Assembly (NCBI RefSeq): GCF_001942625.1
Contig: NZ_MLCL01000001.1
Span: forward strand, 62,001 to 126,000
Direction of reading: 5' to 3'
Length of the DNA stretch: 64,000 nucleotides
From: Mycobacterium syngnathidarum
GTDB taxonomy: Bacteria; Actinomycetota; Actinomycetes; Mycobacteriales; Mycobacteriaceae
Under the pieces are notes generated by a model, which did no database searches, was not told the DNA's origin, and saw nothing but the letters and a program-made list of their open reading frames with translations. A program made the position numbers and the translations under genes. Below are positions 56,089-64,000 of this stretch, piece by piece. How positions within the stretch are numbered: the first letter of the stretch is position 1; each line of letters begins with the position of its first letter.

Positions 56089-56870
56089 CTCAGCGCCCGT
56101 TCGGTGATCCGGTCCGACCACATCAAACCGGCGCAGGCCAGCAGGACTCCAACCACCAAAAGCGTGCCGCCGACATCCGTGCCGAAGAGGAACGCCAGGG
56201 GCCGCGCACCGATCAGCTGGCCCAGCGCCATCCCGGCGACCGGCAGTCCGGCGAGCACCGCCGCCGTTGCCCGTGGCCCGGCCATCGCCGCGTCGACGTG
56301 TGCGGAAAAGCGTTCGCGCTCGACGATGTCGCGCTGGGCCGTGCGCATCAGGGTGGCGATCGAGAGTCCGTGCGCGTGCGCCAAGCGCCAGCAGGCAGCG
56401 AGCCGTTCCCAGTGCACCGGAAGTTGTGAGGATTGCGCGACGTCGTCCAAACCGGCAGCGACGTCGGCTCCCAGACGGGCCCGGGCCGCCACCGCGCCCA
56501 TGCCCTGACGCACCGGGCCGGAAACTTCACCGGCGGCGGTCGCGAAAGCTGTGACCGGGTGCACTCCGGTACGCAACTCACCGACCAACACGTCGAGGGC
56601 GGCCTGTAGTGCCGCGGATTCCCGCTGCCGTAGCCGCCGGGCGACACGGCGCCGGCGGCTTATCGCCACGGTGCCCGCCACGACCACCCCCGCCAGCGCG
56701 ACCGGCAGCGGCATCAACCAGGCCAGAACGACACCAACGAGCACCACCGCCGGTGCCGCCCGCGCCCGCCGCCGGACCGGTGAATCCACCCGCCGCAGTG
56801 CTGCGGTCCGCCTGGGTGTGGCCGGCCAGAGCACAAGTGCGGCTGCCAATGCCAGGGCGCTCACGGTCAC
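56085..56870 (-). CDS. TadB-like type II secretion F-family membrane protein (Rv3658c-like)
   Basis: The 261-residue protein has two membrane helices near the start, the T2SSF domain (LQAALDVLVGELRTGVHP) and two C-terminal helices. GTG at 56870 overlaps the TadA stop by 4 bp (GTGA); the frame is open to 56918, but that would lie inside tadA. It is the second F-family platform subunit of the operon. Confidence 0.85.
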   Translation of the reverse strand: MTVSALALAAALVLWPATPRRTAALRRVDSPVRRRARAAPAVVLVGVVLAWLMPLPVALAGVVVAGTVAISRRRRVARRLRQRESAALQAALDVLVGELRTGVHPVTAFATAAGEVSGPVRQGMGAVAARARLGADVAAGLDDVAQSSQLPVHWERLAACWRLAHAHGLSIATLMRTAQRDIVERERFSAHVDAAMAGPRATAAVLAGLPVAGMALGQLIGARPLAFLFGTDVGGTLLVVGVLLACAGLMWSDRITERALR

Positions 56871-58042
56871 GATGCCCCGCGCCGGTCGACGAGCGCATTG
56901 AGAGCGTCTGCGCCACAACCAAATCCGGTATCGGCATGCCAGGCCGTCACGACCTCCAGATCCCCGCGGTCGTCCCGGCGCAGCACGGCGATCTCAGCGA
57001 GCCTGCGCCGCCCGGCGCCGTCACGGCCCACGTGCAACAGGACCTGCACGGCCGCGGCCAGTTGGCTGACCAGCGCGGCGCGGTCCAAGCCGCCGAGCGC
57101 GCCGAGGGCCTCCAGCCGGGCTGGCACCTCCGCCGGGCTGTTGGCGTGCACGGTACCGGCCCCGCCGTCGTGCCCGGTGTTCAGCGCCGCCAGCAGGTCC
57201 ACCACCTCGGCCCCACGAACCTCACCGACGACGATCCGGTCCGGACGCATCCGCAATGCCTGACGCACCAGATCGCGCACAGTCACCTCGCCGACGCCTT
57301 CGACGTTGGCACCCCGAGCCACGAGCTTGACCAGATGTGGGTGCGGCGGCGCCAGTTCGGCGGCGTCCTCGACGCACACGATGCGTTCATGTCCCGGGAC
57401 CGCGCCCAGCGCCGCAGCCAGCAGGGTGGTTTTCCCGCACCCTGTGCCGCCTGAGATCAGGAACGCCAGCCGAGCCCGGATGATCGCGTGCACGAGGTCG
57501 GCAGCTGGCGGTGGAATGGCCCCGGACCGCGTGAGGGTATCGAGATTCTGGGTGGCCGGACGCAAGACCCGCAGGGACAGGCAGGTACCCGCGGCCGCGA
57601 CCGGCGGCAGCACGGCGTGCAATCGGACGGCGCACGGTCCGACGCCGGTGAGCTGACCATCCACCCACGGCTGCGCCTCGTCCAGCCGGCGTCCGGCCAG
57701 CAGCGCCAACCGCTGGGCCAGCCGGCGGACCGCGCCTTCATCGGGGAAACACACTGTGCTGCGGTGTAACCCACTGGCGTCGTCCACCCACACCGCGTCA
57801 GGGGCGGTCACCAGAACGTCAGTAGTGGTCGGCGCACACAGCAGCGGCTCGAGGAGGCCCGCTCCGGTCAGTTCGGTCTCCAGCAGCCGCAGATTGCTCA
57901 GCACCTCGGTGTCGCCGAGCAGGCCGCCGGACTCGGCGCGGATCGCCGCGGCCACCACACCGGGACTCAGGGCACCGTGGGTGGACGCCGATATCTCGGC
58001 CACGAGACGTTCCCGTACCCGGTCGATCAGCGATGCGCTCAT
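56867..58042 (-). CDS. tadA: Tad pilus secretion ATPase (TadA/VirB11 family, Rv3659c-like)
   Basis: The 391-residue ATPase has Walker A GGTGCGKTT near residue 188, the Asp box CVEDAAEL, and Walker B-like MRPDRIVVGEVRG with the His box region GHDGGAGTVHANS. It powers pilin extrusion. ATG at 58042 overlaps the CpaE-like gene stop by 4 bp; a longer upstream frame lies inside that gene. No tadV/prepilin peptidase gene is present in this locus. Confidence 0.92.
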   Translation of the reverse strand: MSASLIDRVRERLVAEISASTHGALSPGVVAAAIRAESGGLLGDTEVLSNLRLLETELTGAGLLEPLLCAPTTTDVLVTAPDAVWVDDASGLHRSTVCFPDEGAVRRLAQRLALLAGRRLDEAQPWVDGQLTGVGPCAVRLHAVLPPVAAAGTCLSLRVLRPATQNLDTLTRSGAIPPPAADLVHAIIRARLAFLISGGTGCGKTTLLAAALGAVPGHERIVCVEDAAELAPPHPHLVKLVARGANVEGVGEVTVRDLVRQALRMRPDRIVVGEVRGAEVVDLLAALNTGHDGGAGTVHANSPAEVPARLEALGALGGLDRAALVSQLAAAVQVLLHVGRDGAGRRRLAEIAVLRRDDRGDLEVVTAWHADTGFGCGADALNALVDRRGAS

Positions 58043-59115
58043 GCGGCCCCCGCGTCCTGCGCAGGATGGGCCGCCAGCACCGAAAGCACCCGCCGCGCCG
58101 CCGAACCCAGTGGTGACCGGGACCGCACCCGCAACCCGCCGCGCTCCAACACCTCGGCGATGCCGGCCTGCGGTCGCATCGCGGCGAGCAGCGGCAGGTC
58201 GACGATGCGGGCCACCTCGGTTGCCCGCAGACCACCGGGTGACGGGCCTCGCACCACGACACCGGCATTCGGGTTGCAGGCCAGCACCCATGGCCGTGCG
58301 GCCGCCGCCGCGGTACATGACCGCACATCGGCGGGTGTCACCAAGACCACCAGATCGGCTGCATCCAAAGCGGTTTCGGCTGCCGGGGTACTGCGACGCG
58401 GGACATCGCACACGACCGTGACACCCCCGCGGCACCCGGCGTCGATGACGGCACCCAGCGGCCCCGCTTCGATATCGGTGCCCGAACGCCCGCTGGAGAG
58501 CACGCTGACCCCGTCCCGACGGGGCAGCGCGTCGCGCAGCGCCGGGTAACCCAGCCGGCCGCCCTGCAGCGCCAAGTCCGGCCAGCGCAAGCCGGGCAGG
58601 TCCTCACTGCCCGCGACCAGGTCGATCCCGCCGCTCCACGGATCCGCCTCGACCAACAGCGCGGTCGGTGCCGATTGCGCCAGCGCCACCGCGAACACCG
58701 ATGCGCCCGCTCCCCCACGGGCACCGACCACCGCCACTACCGGACCACGGCCGGCGTCGTCGTGCCAGGCGGCTTCGGACAGGGCCGCCACCAGATCGGC
58801 GTCCTGGGCGGGAAGAGTCACGACATGTTGCGCGCCGACGGAGATCGCGGCCTGCCAATCGCGGGGTCGCGGGTCCTGGTGACCGACCAGGATGACCCGG
58901 GGGCGCCGGGGTAGCGCCCGGGCGGCGCAGCGCTGTGCGGCCGCGGCATCGAGCAGCACCGCCGACGCCGCGATCCACGCTTTCCGCCCAGCGGAGTCGT
59001 CGACGATGACGAGGCCGGCCCCGGCCGCGGCAGCCACCCGCGACACGTCTTCACGCAGCAGTGGATCACCGATCAGCGCCAGCACCGTGCCGGTCGCGGT
59101 GGAGTTCGGGGCCAT
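58039..59115 (-). CDS. CpaE/MinD-like septum-site protein (Ssd, Rv3660c-like)
   Basis: The 358-residue protein has an N-terminal receiver-like domain (about residues 8-110) and a deviant MinD/ParA ATPase domain (about 125-340; VVGARGGAGASV in place of the canonical KGGxGKT). The loss of the P-loop lysine suggests it may not hydrolyse ATP normally. It is the first gene of the Tad operon. M. tuberculosis Rv3660c (Ssd) influences septation. The ATG at 59115 opens the operon. Confidence 0.85.
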   Translation of the reverse strand: MAPNSTATGTVLALIGDPLLREDVSRVAAAAGAGLVIVDDSAGRKAWIAASAVLLDAAAAQRCAARALPRRPRVILVGHQDPRPRDWQAAISVGAQHVVTLPAQDADLVAALSEAAWHDDAGRGPVVAVVGARGGAGASVFAVALAQSAPTALLVEADPWSGGIDLVAGSEDLPGLRWPDLALQGGRLGYPALRDALPRRDGVSVLSSGRSGTDIEAGPLGAVIDAGCRGGVTVVCDVPRRSTPAAETALDAADLVVLVTPADVRSCTAAAAARPWVLACNPNAGVVVRGPSPGGLRATEVARIVDLPLLAAMRPQAGIAEVLERGGLRVRSRSPLGSAARRVLSVLAAHPAQDAGAA

Positions 59116-59280
59116 GTCTTCACCCTGCGGGCAACCGCTGGGCCCCCGCCATCACCAATTCGCAGATTGTGGATGAACCGCGCGCTGTGGATGAACGGCG
59201 GTCCGCGAACGTACCGCACAGATCGAGTGAAAATACGGTTCCGCAACCAACGAGGTCGGGCCGCCGAGGATTCTTCCCCC

Positions 59281-59377
59281 AGAAAAGGGACGACCCCCGC
59301 CAGGGGGGGAGGAGGCGGAGGTCGTCGTGTATCAGCCCCGGGGGGTCGGGCTGATACACCCTCGGCATAAGCCGAGT
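59281..59377 (-). ncRNA. 6C small RNA (B11/ncRv13660c)
   Basis: On the minus strand a -10 box TATAGT (59385-59390) precedes an RNA of about 97 nt. It starts with a 6 bp hairpin CTCGGC-TTAT-GCCGAG. Next comes a 12 bp perfect stem (59348-59359 with 59327-59338) with a loop holding six C's. A 13 bp stem (59314-59326 with 59289-59301) has a loop with seven C's, and the RNA ends in CCTTTTCT. Two C-rich loops define the actinobacterial 6C family, and its position between the Rv3660c- and Rv3661-like genes is the known one. Confidence 0.93.
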
Positions 59378-59524
59378 AATGCTCACTATACACACGGAAC
59401 TGCCAAAACATGCAAGAGACACCTGTGCGGGCTACCAAGCGGGAGGCCGGGAGCGATGTCCGGACGAATGTGTCTTGAACTGCCATTTTGGGTTGGCAGT
59501 CGGATATGGCGATGCACCTGCCTC

Positions 59525-59530
59525 TATGCT
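59525..59530 (+). promoter_or_regulatory. -10 box TATGCT, leaderless start at 59538
   Basis: TATGCT ends 7 nt before the GTG at 59538. An in-frame ATG at 59526 overlaps the box and cannot be the start if this promoter is used. Confidence 0.5.
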
Positions 59531-59537
59531 GGCGCTT

Positions 59538-60395
59538 GTGACCGCATCCGATCAGGCTGCCGGGGAGTTGAGCGCACAGCAATCCGGGCCGCAGGACGGT
59601 CGGCCAGTGCGCACCGCGGCCTTCTTCGACCTCGACAAAACCGTCATCGCCAAGTCCAGCACCCTCGCTTTCAGCAAACCCTTCTTCGACCAGGGATTGC
59701 TGAACCGGCGCACCGTCCTCAAGTCGACCTATGCCCAGTTCTTGTTCTTGATGTCAGGTGCCGACCACGACCAGATGGACCGGATGCGCAGCTATATCAC
59801 CAACATGTGCACCGGCTGGGATGTCGAACAGGTCAAGTCGATCGTCGGCGAGACCTTGCACGACATCGTCGACCCGCTCGTGTTCGCCGAGGCGGCCGAG
59901 CTGATCGCCGACCACAAGCTGTGCGGCCGCGACGTCGTGGTGGTGTCGGCCTCGGGCGAGGAGATCGTGGCGCCGATCGCCAGAGCGCTGGGAGCCACCC
60001 ACGCCATGGCCACCCGGATGGTGGTCGAACAGGGCCGCTACACCGGCGAGATCGCCTTCTACTGCTACGGCGAGGGCAAGGTCGCCGCGATCCGCGCCCT
60101 GGCCGCACGTGAGGGCTACGCCCTGGACCACTGCTACGCCTATTCGGACTCGATCACCGACATTCCGATGCTCGAATCCGTGGGGCACCCCACCGCGGTC
60201 AACCCTGATCGCGGACTCCGCAAGGAAGCCGCCTCCCGCGGCTGGCCCGTGTTGACCTTCACCAGGCCGGTGTCGCTGCGGGACCGGATTCCCGCGCCCT
60301 CCGGGGCCGCGGTGGCCACCACCGCAGCCGTCGGAATCAGCGCGTTGGCGGCGGGTGCACTGACGTATTCACTCCTGCGCCGCTTTACTTCCTGA
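59538..60395 (+). CDS. HAD-superfamily hydrolase, SerB-like (Rv3661-like)
   Basis: The 285-residue protein is a HAD subfamily IB hydrolase with the nucleophile motif FFDLDKT near residue 32, motif II VVVSASGEE and motif III/IV KVAAI and YAYSDSITDIPML. It ends with a hydrophobic helix (AVGISALAAGALTYSLL), so it may be membrane-anchored. The relatives are phosphoserine-phosphatase-like, but the real substrate is not shown. GTG 59538 is favoured over ATG 59526 by the -10 position. Confidence 0.88.
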   Translation: MTASDQAAGELSAQQSGPQDGRPVRTAAFFDLDKTVIAKSSTLAFSKPFFDQGLLNRRTVLKSTYAQFLFLMSGADHDQMDRMRSYITNMCTGWDVEQVKSIVGETLHDIVDPLVFAEAAELIADHKLCGRDVVVVSASGEEIVAPIARALGATHAMATRMVVEQGRYTGEIAFYCYGEGKVAAIRALAAREGYALDHCYAYSDSITDIPMLESVGHPTAVNPDRGLRKEAASRGWPVLTFTRPVSLRDRIPAPSGAAVATTAAVGISALAAGALTYSLLRRFTS

Positions 60396-60489
60396 CCTAC
60401 CGCACGTAGTAGCTGACACCGCGGCGTAACGATCAGAAGTCGGGGCATATTTCACCCTTGCTGTGACCGTGGTCACGTAGTACAAAGGA

Positions 60490-60797
60490 ACCACGGAAGC
60501 TTGGATGAGGCCAAGGCTTAGCCGGAAGAGAAGGCTAAATCTCCCGAACCAGGCTCCCCAGCACGGGTCCCGGCACCCACGCGGAGCACATGCCGCGGAA
60601 TAGGCAAAAGTGTTGCGGGCCTGCGTGATTGCGAAGAGCGGACGGCCACGACGGCCCTTTGGGTGGGGTTGCAGCCGAAGCGCATCGCAAGGACGCCGAG
60701 GCCACCCACGCAACCCACATTGGCACGCTTGGTAACCGGTATCCGTGCTAGCGGGCGACGAGCCGAACACGTTTCGGACCGTCGCCCGCTTTCGTTT
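60490..60797 (+). ncRNA. Ms1 (MTS2823-like) RNA polymerase-binding small RNA
   Basis: Between the Rv3661- and Rv3662c-like genes is a 427 bp gene-free stretch, the known position of mycobacterial Ms1/MTS2823. The plus strand carries long imperfect self-complementary segments. It ends in a strong intrinsic terminator: AGCGGGCGACG (60750-60760) pairs with CGTCGCCCGCT (60780-60790), then TTTCGTTT. The start near 60490 is estimated from TAGTAC at 60478. The length of about 300 nt agrees with Ms1, which binds core RNA polymerase. Identification is by position and shape, not by alignment. Confidence 0.8.
60750..60797 (+). terminator. intrinsic terminator of Ms1 RNA
   Basis: An 11 bp perfect outer stem and a 5 bp inner stem (CCGAA/TTCGG) are followed by TTTCGTTT. 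It also lies just behind the end of the convergent Rv3662c-like gene. Confidence 0.85.
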
Positions 60798-60822
60798 GCT
60801 GAAAGCGTTTCGACCGGGAACC

Positions 60823-61566
60823 TCAACCTGCTGCGGACTGGGCGATCTGCAGCGCTTCCCGCGCGCCGCCCTTGAGTCCTTCACTGCTGAGCAGCAGCCA
60901 TGCGGTGAGCCCGTCGGGCGTGCCCGAGGCGAATCCCCGTGCCGCAGCCCGGTACTCCCCCGACTTGCGCATCCAATGCACCTCGGGAACCCCGAGGCCG
61001 TGCGGGTCCAGGCCGCTGGCGATCGTCACGAGACGCGAGACCGCGCGGGCGACGACGCCGTCGGCAGTGCCGAACGGAGCCAGGCTGAGTAGTTCGCCGT
61101 GCCCGACGGCGGCCAGTACCGGGGCCGGAACCTTGGAGCCCCCGGCCAAGATCTCGGTCAGCAGCTCGAGGCGGCGACCGACGTCGGGATCGGTGCGTGG
61201 CCGGCCCAGGTGCTCATCGTCGGTGAGATCGGCAGCGGCCAGAGCGTGCAGCCGGGCCAATGCCTGCATCGGGGCTCGCTGCCATACCCCGACCAGCGCG
61301 GTGGCGCCGCCGTCGAGCGCCTCGGCCACCCGGATGGCACCGGCGGTCACCGGATCCGGTTCACCGTCGGCAGACCACTGCACGGCGCCGCCGTCGAGCA
61401 CCGCCGAGGCCCGTGCCGCACGCAGGGCGGCTTCGGCCGCGGTCTGCGGCCAGCCCCGCAGATTGAACTTGTGTCGATGCGCCCGGCCCAGGGCTTCACG
61501 CGCCTCGTCGCTGGCCGCGGAAACACCGGGCAGATCGACCAGCGGTGCGAGTGGATCGGTCGTCAT
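60823..61566 (-). CDS. conserved protein, Rv3662c-like
   Basis: The 247-residue protein is conserved next to acs in mycobacteria but has no assigned function. It is Ala-rich and helical with no membrane segment; the N-terminal region contains REALGRAHRHKFNLRGWP. It resembles Fic-related N-terminal helical domains but lacks the HPFxxGN motif, so no activity is proposed. ATG at 61566 (MTTDPLAPLVDL) was chosen over a longer frame reaching into the acs promoter. Confidence 0.78.
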   Translation of the reverse strand: MTTDPLAPLVDLPGVSAASDEAREALGRAHRHKFNLRGWPQTAAEAALRAARASAVLDGGAVQWSADGEPDPVTAGAIRVAEALDGGATALVGVWQRAPMQALARLHALAAADLTDDEHLGRPRTDPDVGRRLELLTEILAGGSKVPAPVLAAVGHGELLSLAPFGTADGVVARAVSRLVTIASGLDPHGLGVPEVHWMRKSGEYRAAARGFASGTPDGLTAWLLLSSEGLKGGAREALQIAQSAAG

Positions 61567-61679
61567 ACCCCAGAACGCTAGCCGACCGCTGAACGTCTTC
61601 TCGCCGACCGTTGGGCGCATCTGGACCGCCGCCCGACAACCTCTTGTGAGCTCCCAACGCCGCTGCAACCTTTGGTGAC

Positions 61680-61685
61680 TAGGCT
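61680..61685 (+). promoter_or_regulatory. -10 box TAGGCT, leaderless start of acs
   Basis: TAGGCT ends 7 nt before the ATG at 61693, so the acs mRNA is probably leaderless. No ribosome-binding site is present, and the longer open frame upstream (from 61672) would start within the -10 region. Confidence 0.55.
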
Positions 61686-61692
61686 CACACCC

Positions 61693-63654
61693 ATGTCAAA
61701 CGCGCCATCGACGCCTACCGAAGTTCCGTCAGCCTATCCGCCGCCTGCCGATTTCGCGGCCAACGCCAACGCGACGGGCGAGTTGTACGCCGAGGCCGAG
61801 AAAGACCGGCTGGCGTTCTGGTCCGCCCAGGCCGACCGCCTGAGCTGGCAGGCCCCGTTCACCGAGGTACTCGACTGGTCGGAGGCACCGTTCGCGAAGT
61901 GGTTCGTGGGCGGCAAGCTCAACGTCGCCTACAACTGCGTCGACCGCCACGTCGAGGCCGGCAACGGCGACCGGGTCGCGATTCACTGGGAGGGCGAGCC
62001 CGTCGGCGACGCCCGCGACATCACCTATGCCCAGCTCAAAGACGAGGTCTCCCAAGCCGCCAACGCGCTGAGCGCACTCGGCCTGACCGCCGGCGATCGG
62101 GTCGCCATCTACATGCCCATGGTGCCCGAGGCCATCGTGGCGATGCTGGCCTGCGCCCGTTTGGGCGCCATGCACAGTGTTGTTTTTGCGGGGTTCTCGG
62201 CCAGCGCACTCAAGGCCCGCGTGGAGGATGCCCAGGCCAAGCTCGTCATCACCACCGACGGCCAGTACCGCCGCGGCAAGGCCGCCTCCCTCAAGGACGC
62301 CGTCGACGAGGCCGTCTCCGATCAGCCCTCGGTCGAGCATGTGATGGTGGTCCGGCGCACCGGAATCGACGTGAACTGGACCGACGGCCGCGACCTGTGG
62401 TGGCACGAGACCGTCGACAAGGCGTCGACCGAGCACACCCCGCAGGCGTTCGACTCCGAGCAGCCGCTGTTCCTCCTGTACACCTCGGGCACCACCGGAA
62501 AGCCCAAGGGCATCGTGCACACCTCGGGCGGCTACCTCACTCAGTCGGCCTACACGCACTACAACGTCTTCGACCTCAAGCCCGAGACCGACGTGTACTG
62601 GTGCACCGCCGACATCGGCTGGGTGACCGGGCACACCTACATCGTCTACGGCCCGCTGGCCAACGGCGCCACCCAGGTGGTCTACGAAGGCACCCCCACC
62701 TCGCCGACCGAACATCGACACTTCGATATCATCGAAAAGTACGGTGTCACAATCTATTACACGGCGCCCACGCTGATCCGCACCTTCATGAAGCTGGGCC
62801 GGCAGATCCCCGCCGAGCACAACCTGTCCAGCCTGCGGCTGTTGGGCTCGGTCGGCGAGCCGATCAACCCCGAGGCCTGGCGCTGGTACCGGGAAGCCAT
62901 CGGCGCGGGCAAGACTCCGATCGTGGACACCTGGTGGCAGACCGAGACCGGGGCCATCATGATTTCCCCGCTGCCCGGTGTCACCGCGGCCAAGCCGGGC
63001 TCGGCGATGACCCCGCTGCCCGGCATCTCGGCCAAGATCGTCGACGACGACGGCAACGAGCTGGTGCCCGGTGCCGATGAGGCCGAGCACGTCACCGGTT
63101 ACCTGGTGCTGGACCAGCCGTGGCCGTCGATGCTGCGCGGCATCTGGGGCGACCCGCAGCGGTTCAAGGACACTTACTGGTCGCGCTTCGCCGAGCAGGG
63201 CTGGTACTTCGCCGGTGACGGCGCCCGCTACGACTCGGACGGCAACATCTGGGTGCTGGGTCGCATCGACGACGTCATGAACATCTCCGGACACCGCATT
63301 TCCACCGCCGAGGTGGAGTCCGCCCTGGTCGGGCACTCCGGGGTGGCCGAGGCGGCCGTGGTCGGCGCCAGCGACGACACCACGGGTCAGGCCATCTGCG
63401 CATTCGTCATCCTCAAGGCCAGCGCGCACGGCGGTGCCGCCACCATGATCGACGAACTGCGCGCCCAGGTGGCCACCGAGATCTCCCCGATCGCCAAGCC
63501 GCGCGAGATCCACGTGGTGCCCGAGCTGCCCAAGACCCGCAGCGGCAAGATCATGCGCCGGTTGCTGCGCGACGTGGCCGAGGGCCGCGAGCTCGGTGAC
63601 ACCTCAACCCTGGTCGACCCCAGCGTGTTCGAGGCGATCCGCGCCAGCAAGTAG
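61693..63654 (+). CDS. acs: acetyl-CoA synthetase (AMP-forming)
   Basis: The 653-residue enzyme activates acetate (and perhaps propionate) via acetyl-AMP. Motifs are YTSGTTGKPKGI near residue 265, WWQTETG, and YFAGDGARYD, and the C-terminal PKTRSGKIMRRLLR holds the lysine that mycobacterial cAMP-dependent acetyltransferases modify to switch the enzyme off. ATG at 61693 is chosen from the leaderless promoter. A long hairpin follows the stop codon. Confidence 0.97.
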   Translation: MSNAPSTPTEVPSAYPPPADFAANANATGELYAEAEKDRLAFWSAQADRLSWQAPFTEVLDWSEAPFAKWFVGGKLNVAYNCVDRHVEAGNGDRVAIHWEGEPVGDARDITYAQLKDEVSQAANALSALGLTAGDRVAIYMPMVPEAIVAMLACARLGAMHSVVFAGFSASALKARVEDAQAKLVITTDGQYRRGKAASLKDAVDEAVSDQPSVEHVMVVRRTGIDVNWTDGRDLWWHETVDKASTEHTPQAFDSEQPLFLLYTSGTTGKPKGIVHTSGGYLTQSAYTHYNVFDLKPETDVYWCTADIGWVTGHTYIVYGPLANGATQVVYEGTPTSPTEHRHFDIIEKYGVTIYYTAPTLIRTFMKLGRQIPAEHNLSSLRLLGSVGEPINPEAWRWYREAIGAGKTPIVDTWWQTETGAIMISPLPGVTAAKPGSAMTPLPGISAKIVDDDGNELVPGADEAEHVTGYLVLDQPWPSMLRGIWGDPQRFKDTYWSRFAEQGWYFAGDGARYDSDGNIWVLGRIDDVMNISGHRISTAEVESALVGHSGVAEAAVVGASDDTTGQAICAFVILKASAHGGAATMIDELRAQVATEISPIAKPREIHVVPELPKTRSGKIMRRLLRDVAEGRELGDTSTLVDPSVFEAIRASK

Positions 63655-63663
63655 TTCCGCCGT

Positions 63664-63715
63664 GCAGACGCAAACGTGCCCCTTTTCTTCGGAAGAGGGG
63701 CAGGTTTGTGTCTGC
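63664..63715. terminator. bidirectional hairpin between acs and the Rv3668c-like gene
   Basis: A long inverted repeat GCAGAC...GTGCCCCT with AGGGGCA...GTCTGC forms a hairpin of about 20 bp with mismatches, around a small loop. It lies between two convergent genes and probably stops both transcripts, although no T-run follows. Confidence 0.55.
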
Positions 63716-63720
63716 TCGGG

Positions 63721-64000
63721 CTAGGAAATCGGGACGAAACCCGTTCCCGGTCGGTTCTTGGCGGTGATGTCGGCCAACTGCGTGTTGAACGACATCGTCA
63801 CGGCCGGGGTGTGCAGCGGCACGAACTTGACCACACAGGTCGGCAGTTCCTCGGTGTACGCGCCGTGGATCATGCCGACCAGCCGGTTGTTCACGGTGAC
63901 CGGCGCCCCGGAGTCGCCGGGCTGACCGCAGACCTGGTTGACGATGGTGCCGGGGTCTTGTCCGGGCCCCCAGGTGACGCCGCACGAATAGCCTGTGGTG
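63721..64000 (-). CDS. secreted trypsin-like serine protease, C-terminal fragment (Rv3668c-like)
   Basis: Ninety-three codons of the 3' end lie inside the window; the rest is beyond the right edge. The frame reads YSCGVTWGPGQDP, then VCGQPGDSGAPVTV with the catalytic serine, then MIHGAY and a hydrophobic core, ending in GTGFVPIS. The QPGDSGAP signature marks an S1-family protease. The position next to acs matches Rv3668c. The N-terminal signal peptide and other catalytic residues cannot be checked here. Confidence 0.8.
   Translation of the reverse strand, partial: TTGYSCGVTWGPGQDPGTIVNQVCGQPGDSGAPVTVNNRLVGMIHGAYTEELPTCVVKFVPLHTPAVTMSFNTQLADITAKNRPGTGFVPIS

Overview
The window is high-GC chromosomal DNA from a mycobacterium, most likely a fast-growing environmental species (Mycolicibacterium type). 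From memory of the M. tuberculosis map, the backbone runs in the same order as Rv3625c (tilS) to Rv3668c: tilS, Rv3626c-like protease, dacB and ppa; then the Rv3630-Rv3632-like genes, galE1 and an Rv3635-like membrane protein; then tRNA-Thr, holB, an Rv3645-like cyclase, topA, an Rv3647c-like gene, cspA, an Rv3649-like helicase, an Rv3651-like gene, the Tad pilus operon, 6C RNA, an Rv3661-like gene, Ms1 RNA, an Rv3662c-like gene, acs and an Rv3668c-like protease. No database search was run; gene calls rest on motifs, reading frames, start sites and remembered family features.

Accessory DNA lies inside this backbone. From 3.1 to 21.4 kb there is an aldarate (D-glucarate/galactarate) catabolic island. 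A nine-gene minus-strand unit (13044 to 3685) runs solute-binding lipoprotein, two permeases, two ATPases, TauE-type membrane protein, IclR regulator, glucarate dehydratase and 2-hydroxyacid dehydrogenase. A second minus-strand operon (21408 to 17604) carries an aldehyde dehydrogenase, 5-dehydro-4-deoxyglucarate dehydratase and a second glucarate-dehydratase-like enzyme. Together they predict uptake of an aldarate and conversion to 2-oxoglutarate. Between them lie another 2-hydroxyacid dehydrogenase, a LysR regulator, a 54-residue Cys/His-rich microprotein and a 13E12-type HNH gene with an SOS-like box over its start codon.

From 21.6 to 25.6 kb is a signalling block: a STAS anti-sigma antagonist and an anti-sigma kinase on the plus strand, convergent with a receiver-SpoIIE phosphatase, a CHASE3-type histidine kinase and a stand-alone receiver. 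A TerC membrane protein follows (25.8-26.7 kb), with a leader that looks like a yybP-ykoY manganese riboswitch. From 27 to 34.6 kb a tightly coupled plus-strand unit joins a Pls-type single-module peptide synthetase, an M1 metallopeptidase, a flippase, a family 2 glycosyltransferase and a DUF2304 protein. A TetR/amidohydrolase operon follows.

At 39.8-41.7 kb, between galE1/Rv3635-like and holB, a small cassette encodes an EspA/EspE-like putative type VII secretion substrate with an unrecognised C-terminal domain, overlapped by a lipoprotein gene. It is the best candidate here for an undescribed effector/immunity pair. From 43.7 kb rightwards the window is conserved core: tRNA-Thr(CGU), replication and topology genes, an adenylate cyclase, cold-shock protein, helicase, Tad pilus operon (tadE has an odd start), the 6C and Ms1 small RNAs, and acetyl-CoA synthetase. 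Several genes have a TANNNT -10 box 6-7 nt before the start codon, which suggests leaderless mRNAs.
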